Assembly: GCA_964036195.1 (NCBI GenBank)
Contig: OZ038455.1
Location: 7,085,855 to 7,149,854 of the forward strand
Origin: Sphaerolaimus hirsutus
Taxonomy: Eukaryota; Nematoda; Chromadorea; Monhysterida; Sphaerolaimidae
Reading direction: 5' to 3'
Length of the DNA: 64,000 nucleotides
Shown: positions 29,483 to 37,068 of the stretch, piece by piece
Position numbering within the stretch: position 1 is the stretch's first letter
How the letters are laid out: each line of letters begins with the position of its first letter
Notes under the pieces: model-generated
What the model saw: only the letters and a program-made list of their open reading frames with translations
Databases searched by the model: none
What the model was told of the DNA's origin: nothing
Made by a program: the position numbers and the translations under genes

Positions 29483-29822
29483 TTCTAATACACCTCCTAT
29501 AACTAGAAACAATTCTAAAGTAGAGAAAATGGAACCCCTTTTATTATCACCACCTACGAATGAAGGCGTAGTCATGTACCCCCATAAAAGCGTTAGCTGC
29601 AATATAAATAAAAAACTTTTTGTTCAAGTCGGCGTAACATTGGTTCAATTATTGACCATAATCATAATTTTGGTATATATTACTACGCGTTTACCGCCAA
29701 ACATCATTGCTGAAAAATCCCCTGACATATTAAGGGCTTTTTTGAGAATTTTTGACAAAACTTCTGCTCAAGAACAAGTTTATGATTTAATTTTTGCTAA
29801 TCATAAAAATTACAGCTTGTAG
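29466..29822 (+). CDS. Small single-pass membrane protein of the Polinton
   Basis: 118 residues from the ATG at 29466, with one strong membrane segment (LVQLLTIIIILVYITT, about residues 58-75), a polar N-terminal half and a charged C-terminus. No family recognised. It overlaps the restored integrase end and touches the penton-like gene (2-base gap). Membrane proteins in this position of dsDNA virus-like elements may act in virion maturation or entry; that is inference. Confidence 0.6.
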   Translation: MMTKTDSNTPPITRNNSKVEKMEPLLLSPPTNEGVVMYPHKSVSCNINKKLFVQVGVTLVQLLTIIIILVYITTRLPPNIIAEKSPDILRAFLRIFDKTSAQEQVYDLIFANHKNYSL

Positions 29823-29824
29823 TC

Positions 29825-30865
29825 ATGGAACCAAAATCTAACGAATATCATATTGATTTAATTCTAGAACCCAATAATTCTGATGGCACGGCATCAGACA
29901 TGGTTTATGATTTTCCCAGCAATATACAATTTAATTTATCTCAACATTGGGAAATATGCATGACATCATTGTCATTTACACATTTAGACAGATCACAAAA
30001 CCTTCTTGAACATCATAATCAAGGTAAATATTATGTAGTGTACGATTTCAATAACAATTTTTATTACGGTGAGTTAGACTTTTCAAAGTTGGCAGTTGAT
30101 GGAAGGTTTCTCAAAATACCCAGTGCGAGTGACATGAATAAATGTATGAAAGAAGCATTCAAAAAAGCAGAACCATGCGAAACTCTAAAAGAATTGAAAG
30201 AAAAAATACCATACTGGCATAATCTCTTTGACTCCATAGAAGCATATCAAAAACCAGGGACCGTATTTTTCCTCCCACCCCCGGCAGAAGGTAATAGAAA
30301 ACGTCGACACGCACCTTTTGAAGATTTAAAAGATTACGATCATGGACTGTATAAGGTAGAAAATTCTATGCATTTGTTACAGAATGAAATTTTGACCCCG
30401 ATATCAAAAAGTGAACCAAAAATTAAACCAACCCTAGATTTTCAAGAATATGGAAAAGATGTTTTTATTGCGAAAACAAATGCATCAATGATTATTCTAT
30501 CAGAACCTGTGAGAAATTTATTTTCAGCAAAAAATCATTTACTTAATGATGGTACTTTAGTATACCCATGCTCTGGGTTTTTTCGCGGGAGTCAAATGGT
30601 ATATATAGCGGAAGTTTCATCACTTCGAAAAACTTTATTTGGCTGCAATAAAGTCTCATTGGGAAACGTTTTCCTGGATAGTTCAAAAATAATTCAGAAT
30701 ATTGATTGTCACCCAAACTTGCAAAAATTTTACTCTTTCGACTCTGTTTACACCAACAGGTTAACATTTTCATTTTTCTATGAAAACGGTTCTCTCGTTA
30801 AATTAGCCCCAGATACAAGGATTTTTATGTCGTTAACATTAAGAAAGCGCCCGATATTGCAATAA
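29825..30865 (+). CDS. Polinton minor capsid (penton-like) protein
   Basis: 346 residues, intact. The N-terminus YHIDLILEPNNSDGTASDM followed by FNLSQHWEICMTSLSFTHLDRS has the feel of the Polinton penton protein, a single jelly-roll that sits at capsid vertices. The end (YENGSLVKLAPDTRIFMSLTLRKR) looks like its last strands. Position just before the major capsid block supports this. Assignment rests on context and general resemblance. Confidence 0.65.
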   Translation: MEPKSNEYHIDLILEPNNSDGTASDMVYDFPSNIQFNLSQHWEICMTSLSFTHLDRSQNLLEHHNQGKYYVVYDFNNNFYYGELDFSKLAVDGRFLKIPSASDMNKCMKEAFKKAEPCETLKELKEKIPYWHNLFDSIEAYQKPGTVFFLPPPAEGNRKRRHAPFEDLKDYDHGLYKVENSMHLLQNEILTPISKSEPKIKPTLDFQEYGKDVFIAKTNASMIILSEPVRNLFSAKNHLLNDGTLVYPCSGFFRGSQMVYIAEVSSLRKTLFGCNKVSLGNVFLDSSKIIQNIDCHPNLQKFYSFDSVYTNRLTFSFFYENGSLVKLAPDTRIFMSLTLRKRPILQ

Positions 30866-30870
30866 TAAAT

Positions 30871-31326
30871 ATGGATCACCCCGAATCTGAAAAAGAGTGT
30901 GCAAAAATTCATAAATTTAATTATGGAGTATATAAGACACTCGATGCGGCATTTTACGAAAAGAATATAATGCAAAAAGCTAATTTTACTGGGTTAGTGG
31001 GATTAGGACCACCCGATATAATTTCAACTAGATCACTCTCTGAACCGCTCGTCACTAGTGAAAGTCAAACATCTGTAAAGCAATCAACACCGGAATCTAG
31101 TGAAAAAAAGAAAAAAAGACGAAATCGTGTTAAAAAGAAAATTGGCAAAGGCAAGCGGCGATCTGCTGGAGCAAAAAAGGGAAAGGGTAAACGACGCAGA
31201 AAACGCGCCGGCTTACCCCCGTGGTTGAAAAAAGCAGGCAAAGGTAAAAGGGGTTTGGGGAAGGGTCGCAAACAGAAATTTAAAAAGAAAAAGTACCCGG
31301 TATCAATTCCAGTTTTTCCACGTTAG
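30871..31326 (+). CDS. Highly basic Polinton protein (core-like)
   Basis: 151 residues. The N-terminal 75 are mixed polarity. The rest is Lys/Arg/Gly-rich (KKKKRRNRVKKKIGKGKRR, GKGRKQKFKKKKY), a composition suited to binding packaged DNA, like core proteins of adenoviruses. No motif proves it. It begins five bases after the penton-like gene. Confidence 0.6.
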   Translation: MDHPESEKECAKIHKFNYGVYKTLDAAFYEKNIMQKANFTGLVGLGPPDIISTRSLSEPLVTSESQTSVKQSTPESSEKKKKRRNRVKKKIGKGKRRSAGAKKGKGKRRRKRAGLPPWLKKAGKGKRGLGKGRKQKFKKKKYPVSIPVFPR

Positions 31327-31346
31327 CTAAAAATTTCACTCAGTCC

Positions 31347-31354
31347 TATATAAG
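31347..31354 (+). promoter_or_regulatory. TATA-like box upstream of major capsid gene
   Basis: TATATAAG lies about 48 bases before the capsid ATG in a 75-base gap, the longest gap in this gene cluster apart from the one before the protease. Confidence 0.5.
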
Positions 31355-31401
31355 TAACTGCTAAAGGATTAATTTATTCATTTTCATTTACTTTGTGCAA
31401 A

Positions 31402-32757
31402 ATGGCTGCTTCAACAGCAAATATAGATGGGAGTACTTTTTACGCACCTGAAACATCCTTAAAGCAGAAACCTGATCCGAGTTCAAGTTTTGTGACAAGT
31501 GATGAGATCCAATACTGGTCAGCACCAGATATTGATACAACTTTTGTTCAATCTCTACTTTTTGAGGTACCATTAACAATTTTACACTCGGATTATAACA
31601 CATCCTGGACATGGACAATTGATACTTCTCAGTATTACATTGACTTGTCCAATATTTATGTACGCATGCTTTTTAAAGTAGTTAAAGCTGATGGCACCCC
31701 CATACCATCTAACTTCACAACAGGGGAAGGGGCAACGGCAACGTCAACTACCATAACAGATAAAGTAGCCTTGATACCGGGTTTTGGGTCAACGTTTTGG
31801 CGTAGTGTGAAACTTTTTAGTCGTGACAGCCTTTTGTTGGACATTACGGATTCATACGGGTACATGACACTTTTAAAAAATAAATTATTGCAAAACATGG
31901 ATGACATTTACAAAGAGAAAGAAATTGCTGGATTTTACAACGAAGAGTACAACAACAAAATACAACAAGATGATAATGCAAATTTCAAAAATAGAGCACT
32001 TCAAATTGGGGGTAGCAATGATTGCGTCATGTATTCAAAGCTAGCATTAGATATGTTTACAACCAAACCCAAATGGCCAGCAGGTTACCCATTAACTATA
32101 GAATTGGTGAGGCACAGTGATCAGTTCTGTATAGAATGCTTTGATGAAACTATTGCAGATCAAGCTAAAAATTATAAAATAAAAGTAATGAAAATACAAA
32201 TGTTTGCACTGCACCTTCAACCTAGCGCGCAATGCGCTGTTGCAGTGGAAAAGGCGGCAATAAAAAGACCATTAAAACTTCATTTTCTCAATACCCGAGT
32301 AGTTCGGGTAAATGTGCCAGGTAATTTAAAACAAACATCACAGCAAGCTATTTACTCGGGAAAGTTACCAAGCTTTTGTCTAGTCCAAATGATTGGCGGA
32401 GACCGATACCTATCACAAGATGTAACAAAAGCAAAATTTTGCTTCAAACCACACAATATTGAAAGGGCGGCAATGTTATTCGGAGCTGCTAGATACCCCA
32501 TGGTACCCTATTATTTTGCACGTAACGTAACTAATGCTCCAAAAGTAGGATTTCCATTGGCGTTCACAGAGTTGTATAGATGTTTGAAAAAAAAATTTAA
32601 TGTAAAAAATTGTTTATCCTATGATGAGTTTAAAGAAAACATGTTTGTTTTAGCTTTCGACCCAGCCGTGTGTCCAGTAAGTGCGGAAAAAAACCGATTT
32701 AATGTCAATAGGTTCACTAGGCATAGATTTTTCATTTCACGAACCAATTCCTGCTGA
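31402..32757 (+). pseudogene. Polinton major capsid protein, frameshifted C-terminus
   Basis: 451 residues from the ATG at 31402. It resembles Polinton double-jelly-roll capsid proteins: an N-terminal block EIQYWSAPDIDTTFVQSL, then IYVRMLFKVV, VALIPGFGSTFWRSVKLF, YGYMTLLKNKLL and, in the second barrel, RPLKLHFLNTRVVRVNVP. The open frame ends with an unnatural Arg-rich tail. From an A7 run at about 32687-32693 the +1 frame carries on to a stop at 32843-32845 with strand-like hydrophobic sequence, as expected for the end of this protein. One base is therefore gained or lost, by mutation or assembly error. About 50 residues are affected. Confidence 0.8.
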
Positions 32758-32850
32758 AGGATTGGTTATATTAGTGTATTGTTTTTCGATTGCATCACTG
32801 CATTTACACCCCAATCGAACCATTTTGTCCAATGCAAATTACTAAGCTTG

Positions 32851-32957
32851 GTTTTTGGAAAGGTCGGTACATGGTTTTTGGAAAGGTCGGTACATGGTTT
32901 TTGGAAAGGTCGGTACATGGTTTTTGGAAAGGTCGGTACATGGTTTTTGGAAAGGGT
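32851..32957. repeat. Tandem 23-bp repeat ahead of the protease gene
   Basis: Just over four and a half identical units of gtttttggaaaggtcggtacatg fill the gap between the capsid stop and the protease ATG (32963). They are open in several frames but not coding. They could be a promoter-like array or simple expansion. Confidence 0.85.
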
Positions 32958-32962
32958 AGAAA

Positions 32963-33475
32963 ATGGATGTGACAGATATCAAGGTGATTATTAAAGGTGA
33001 TGAGACATTGGACAAAAATGGTGTTCGATGCATAAATCTAAGTGATAGCAATCTAAATGACGATATTTTAGTAGGGAAATCCGCAGTGTGTTTTTTACAG
33101 TACCCCGATCTGAATTGGGGTCACTTCATATCTATATGCAGGATAACTTACAATCATGTGTTTATATTTGACTCGCTAGGTAGAGAAAATTTATCTCAAA
33201 GGGTGATCAGTGATATAAAGACACAATTTGATAAAAATTGTATTTTTTCTTTTAATCAGGTTGTGATACAAAGGAAAGCCGCCGACACGTGTGGCTTGTA
33301 CGCACTAATTTTTGTGAAATTAATGTGTTTGTGTAAACAGACAAACAATAAAAATGTCATTTTGCAAGTTATATCTTTAATTTGCAAACATGATGTAAAA
33401 CTCTTATTTTTCACTTTATTTAACAAGACGACAACAACCATGTTGTCAGATGGTGTGAAAAATGTTATATTCTAA
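32963..33475 (+). CDS. Polinton adenain-like cysteine protease
   Basis: 170 residues, intact. The catalytic set fits the C5/C48 Ulp1-like fold: His54 in NWGHFIS, Asp70 in FIFDSLG, Gln103 in the VIQRK segment and Cys110 in ADTCGLYAL. In Polintons this enzyme matures capsid proteins. It has no terminal break. AATAAA at 33474-33479 overlaps the end and may be the poly(A) signal of the cluster. No paired terminal repeat marks the right end of the element. Confidence 0.85.
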   Translation: MDVTDIKVIIKGDETLDKNGVRCINLSDSNLNDDILVGKSAVCFLQYPDLNWGHFISICRITYNHVFIFDSLGRENLSQRVISDIKTQFDKNCIFSFNQVVIQRKAADTCGLYALIFVKLMCLCKQTNNKNVILQVISLICKHDVKLLFFTLFNKTTTTMLSDGVKNVIF

Positions 33476-33547
33476 TAAAAAATTAAAAAATCACTCAATA
33501 ATTGACTTGTCATCATTACTAAATCGCTTTGCGCTTAATCACTTTGC

Positions 33548-33853
33548 TTAAATCCATTCTGTACATCCGGTACTTTTGTCATAACCTTCTTCTTCTTCTT
33601 CTTCTTTTTCGCTGCAGTCCTCTGTCCTCGTTATCGTCGTCTTGAATGGTTTATCCCACGGCAAATACATGTCGCCCTTTGTTTGAGCTTTCATCCTGTT
33701 GAGGTCGGGATCCGTCACGCAACTGGACAAAATCGGAGGTTTTGGCAAGCAGAAGCTTTGGTATGCAGCCCAGTCTTCCAAACTTTTGGCGCCCGCGAAT
33801 GACCCCTCTGGACACTTGGGGGGGTGAGGAGTTTGTTGCTGAGCCATGTTCAT
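33548..33853 (-). CDS. Small ORF, 101 residues, unknown
   Basis: Begins MNMAQQQTPHPPKCPEGSF, has a Pro/Cys-bearing middle (CLPKPPILSSCVTDPDLNRM), an LPWDKPFKTTI block and a Glu run near the end. The composition is coding-like and it is not repeat-derived except for the GAA/TTC run. It points away from the gene at 34283. It may be a host single-exon gene or a Polinton gene on the opposite strand. No family recognised. Confidence 0.45.
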   Translation of the reverse strand: MNMAQQQTPHPPKCPEGSFAGAKSLEDWAAYQSFCLPKPPILSSCVTDPDLNRMKAQTKGDMYLPWDKPFKTTITRTEDCSEKEEEEEEGYDKSTGCTEWI

Positions 33854-33879
33854 TGAGTAAGTAATACCATTCCTTAAAT

Positions 33880-34215
33880 ATTATGCATTTTTACACTGTG
33901 CATTTTACATTGTGCAACGTTACACTGTGCATTTTACATTTCGCAACGTTACGATGTGAATCTGTTACACTGTACACAAATACACTGCATTTTTACACAG
34001 CACCTTGTTACACTGTACATTTTACATTGCAACGTTACACTGTGCATTTTACATTTCGCAACGTTACGATGTGAATCTGTTACACTGTACACAAATACAC
34101 TGCATTTTTACACAGCACCTTGTTACACTTACACTGTGCATTTTACATTTCGCACCACCGTTACGATGTGAAATTGTTACACTGTACACAATTACATAGC
34201 ACCTTGTTACACTTA
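33880..34215. repeat. Tandem repeat, about 110-120-bp unit
   Basis: Roughly three imperfect units built from 'acactgtgcattttacatt', 'tcgcaacgttacgatgtgaa', 'ctgttacactgtacacaaat' and 'acacagcaccttgttac'. The last unit is shortened. It lies in the divergent interval between the ORF at 33853 and the TATA box at 34225, so it may act on either promoter. Confidence 0.8.
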
Positions 34216-34224
34216 CACAGTAGG

Positions 34225-34232
34225 TATAAAAA
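34225..34232 (+). promoter_or_regulatory. TATA box of the OTU-like gene
   Basis: TATAAAAA lies 58 bases before the ATG at 34283, the right spacing for a core promoter. Confidence 0.6.
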
Positions 34233-34282
34233 GGTATTAGCACGATCTTGAACGCACAGAATCAGCAGAAATTGACACCATC

Positions 34283-35190
34283 ATGGCCGCAAACCCAGAC
34301 AGACCGACTTCACCCATCAGCAGTTTAGTATTGGGGATGCAAAAAATGGACACAGTAGGTGAGGAAGAGGCCTGAGCAGTCACCCCAACAGACCAAGACA
34401 ATATAGACGTTGTCGACTGGGACTATGGGGAGACTAGTTGGAAAGCAATGGAAAATATAAAGCGTAAGTTAATCGACAACCTCCACGTGCAATTGTCAAG
34501 CTCTAAATTTTTTCAGGATGTTTCCCAAAATTTTGGTTCAATATTCCATTTCTGGACCAAGCTGACCATCAGGATCTGTATCTTCGTGCTGACATCACGC
34601 GCGACGAATTGGACTGTGTGAAAAAGCTGGTTTACATTGTCGTCAACGGTTTTCTAAATATACGAGTCATGTCTTTACAATGTCTCATGGATCTGTATTT
34701 GGCAACACGCATTGAATGCTTTCATGCAATACGACACTACTATAGGTGGTATCAAAAAAACAAGCATTGTCCGTATTTGGGCCGCCCTGGTTTTTTCCTG
34801 GCGCAGCGGTTTCTGCATCTGAATCACGCCCTACGTCCATTTCAAGATGCCTACTTGATGGGTGCTTCTTCGCCAGAACAGCTGCAGAGCATCATAAGGT
34901 CATGGCCTGTAGATGAAGAGAATTTAAATGTGGCCAGAAATTATGTGGCAGACAAATTCAAGGCCCTGGGTGCAGATGATATCACCAATGGAATTTATCA
35001 TTTTTGGCCCAAACATGAAATCGACCTCTACAATGGTAGAAAGGCCATAATCAGGTCTTGGCAATTGTCTGGCCACTCGTGTCACCCCCTATTCGTTAAG
35101 AGATTGCATGAATGCCTACCCATGGACCCAGAAGAAGAGTCGATCATGTCTTGTGATGGAAATTGCCTCTGGCATAAAGCCTGTTTGTTT
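34283..35190 (+). pseudogene. Two-exon gene with start of an OTU-like protease domain, broken
   Basis: Exon 1 (34283-34463) starts MAANPDRPTSPISS. A 53-bp intron (GTAAGT...TTTTTTCAG) joins in phase to exon 2 at 34517 (CFPKFWFNIPFLDQADHQD). The protein then runs to DGNCLWHKAC at codons 35155-35184, which matches the catalytic-cysteine motif of OTU deubiquitinases, especially the A20-like DGNCL.HA form. The remaining ~230 upstream residues match nothing I know. Two defects: an in-frame TGA at 34373-34375 (codon 31), and loss of everything after the motif, where T-rich and hairpin DNA begins. A further exon beyond the window's recognisable part cannot be excluded. OTU assignment rests on one motif. 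Confidence 0.5.
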
Positions 35191-35560
35191 TTATTTTGTT
35201 TTGTTTTTGTAAAAAATGTAAAAAATGTAAAAAAAGGCCCGCCCTCCTATTTTCCTATTTTTTACTTTTCCTATTTTTTACTTTTCCTATTTTTTACTGA
35301 AAAAAAAACCCATTTGCTCTGTCAACAGCCCGTGGCTGTTGACAGAGCGAAAAGCAAAAAAGTCTTGGCGCCCTTGGCGCCAAGCCATTTTCACCGCCAT
35401 GCACCTCCTCGTCGGAGGTGCGTGGCAGTGAAAATGGTGCAAAAACTGCCACCAAACACTTTGCAGTCAGCCGCTCATGCTTAGAAGCTTCCGACAGAGT
35501 CAATGACAGGCACCTGACAATCCCCATGCAACCTGGGAATAAACCACGCTTGATTAGTTG
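35190..35560. repeat. Hairpin cluster replacing the end of the OTU-like gene
   Basis: After T-rich words and a 'cctattttttactttt' triplet come three consecutive stem-loops: GCTCTGTCAACAGCC/GGCTGTTGACAGAGC near 35319-35350, CTTGGCGCC/GGCGCCAAG near 35362-35385, and a 21-23-base stem CATTTTCAC.GCCA.GCACCTCC with its complement near 35387-35440. No protein is conserved. It looks like an inserted structured element, but no terminal repeats or target duplication were found. Confidence 0.5.
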
Positions 35561-36735
35561 TACCGAGTGGTATGCGTGATCTGTTTGCCACGCACGCAGT
35601 GATTTTTGTGATTTTTTGCATCAATTGTGGTGGGGTTATCAATGCATTTGTATCCGTTTTCCGCAATGTGTCTACGTTACACCTTTCCATTTCTGATGCG
35701 TAAATATGAGTTGCGCATTGATAACCTTGTTGACGAAAGATATTTATCTGAATTCATATGATAATCTGAAGGCAGGTCGGCACAAAATAAAATGTCCTCA
35801 AAATTCAACAATAACAACAACAACAACAACAACAACAACACCATGGTGTAATGAGAAATGATTCAAGTGGTAGCTTTTCTGAGTTTCATGTGAAAGGAGT
35901 TCTCAATATACCATGGCGTGAGCATGATCACTTTAAAGCTAAAAAAATACGGTTGATAATGCACTGGTTCCAAAAAATTTGGACAGGTGGGGAATGCCTA
36001 AACTTGGGAATGGCAAGTGAATATGGAAAAAATCGATGAGGTACATAGCACCAAATAATGGGGTGGATAGGGTTCAAAAAAATTTCAGTTTCCAAATTTT
36101 GGTTGCGGCAACTTTTTCTTGGAGGACAGTCATGAAGAGATGGCGTGAACCCTACCCACATGTGAAATTACATCAAGGCAAATCGTTGCCATACAAAGTA
36201 AATATGCGCAAAATTTTTTTGGATTTTTTCACACAATTTTTTTGTGTTTGCATCAAAAAAGAATAGCACGCGATCCGCAGAGTATACAACCGCCCGCAAA
36301 TCATAAATGTGTGCACACAAATGATGTCACTCGCTGGCTATTATGCATTAAAAGTTATAACCGAGTGCATACATTTATGATTTGCGGGCGGGCAGGCACG
36401 ATAACACAGATATTGGACATTTCACATTACTCAACCAACCTAAAAGTATGTGCAGAATCCTACCATAATTTTATGAATTTTGTAATTAATTATTCCATAG
36501 TAAAATGAAATATTCAGTTGGGTTATGGTAGGTTTCCATACAAAGTGCTATCCGGCGCTAATCTATAAAAAAATCGCGCAAAAAACATCCAACTGCCGCC
36601 GCCGCCGCCTCCTTCTCTGCCACACACCGCCGCACACCGCCGCAAACTACAGCTCTACTGCGTTGATGTTTTTTTTGTTGGAGGGTGTAAATGTGGGGTC
36701 TGATTACGAATGCTAGAATTTTTTTGGTATTTTTC
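35561..36735. other. Intergenic, repeats only
   Basis: Contains an (AAC)n microsatellite at about 35806-35838, an inverted-repeat MITE at 36288-36390 (arms gcccgcaaatcataaatgt), and a CCG-rich run near 36590-36640. ORFs here are short and lack splice structure. The 36.3-kb MITE core resembles the middle of the intron element at 37157-37447. Confidence 0.4.
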
Positions 36736-37015
36736 AATCCTGAAAGCCCAATCCCAATCCCAAAACCCCAATCCCGACCCCCAAAACCCCACTCCCAATC
36801 CCAGTCCCACCCTAAAAAAGCCAATCCATGTGCAATTTTGCAGACACCTTTCTACAGACCTTTCTAGGTATTTTTCAACTTCCCCCCGAAACACCAATCC
36901 CGCCCGATCCCAAAACCCCAATCCTGACCCCGAAAAATGCCAATCCCGATCTCAATGCCAATCCCGACCCCAAAAAATGCCCCACTCCTGATTCCGATCC
37001 TAGTCCCAACCCCCC
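36735..37015. repeat. 'aatcccgacccc' minisatellite, hAT-related
   Basis: Degenerate 'caatcccaaaacccc' and 'aatcccgacccc' units resemble the core of the hAT elements, without their termini. It lies just downstream of the 13-exon gene's stop. Confidence 0.6.
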
Positions 37016-37068
37016 AAAAAAAAGTCAATCCATGTGCAATTTTGCACACACCTTTTCTACACACCTTT

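Larger units (their letters stand above)
10787..33475 (+). mobile_element. Left-truncated Polinton (Maverick), split by a BEL/Pao element
   Basis: The plus-strand gene set is protein-primed DNA polymerase B, packaging ATPase, integrase, penton-like and double-jelly-roll capsid proteins and an adenain-like protease. Together these define Polintons, virus-like DNA transposons. Without the inserted retrotransposon about 10 kb remain. The polymerase N-terminus and left terminal repeat are missing, and no right terminal repeat could be paired. Genes overlap or nearly touch (ATGGCTGA and TAATG junctions), as in a virus. Breaks: an in-frame stop and a motif-C deletion in the polymerase, and one-base shifts at A-runs in integrase and major capsid protein. 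It is therefore unlikely to be active. Confidence 0.9.

Noticed and set aside
32779-33051. Several overlapping ORFs on both strands just before the protease
   Set aside because: They are the 23-bp tandem repeat read in different frames; 23 is not a multiple of three, so all frames cycle and stay open.
33880-34215. Repeat array considered as CRISPR
   Set aside because: Long imperfect tandem units without unique spacers, in a eukaryotic genome.
34373-34375. In-frame TGA considered as a selenocysteine codon
   Set aside because: No selenoprotein family match and no recognisable SECIS element; a simple nonsense change or assembly error is more likely.
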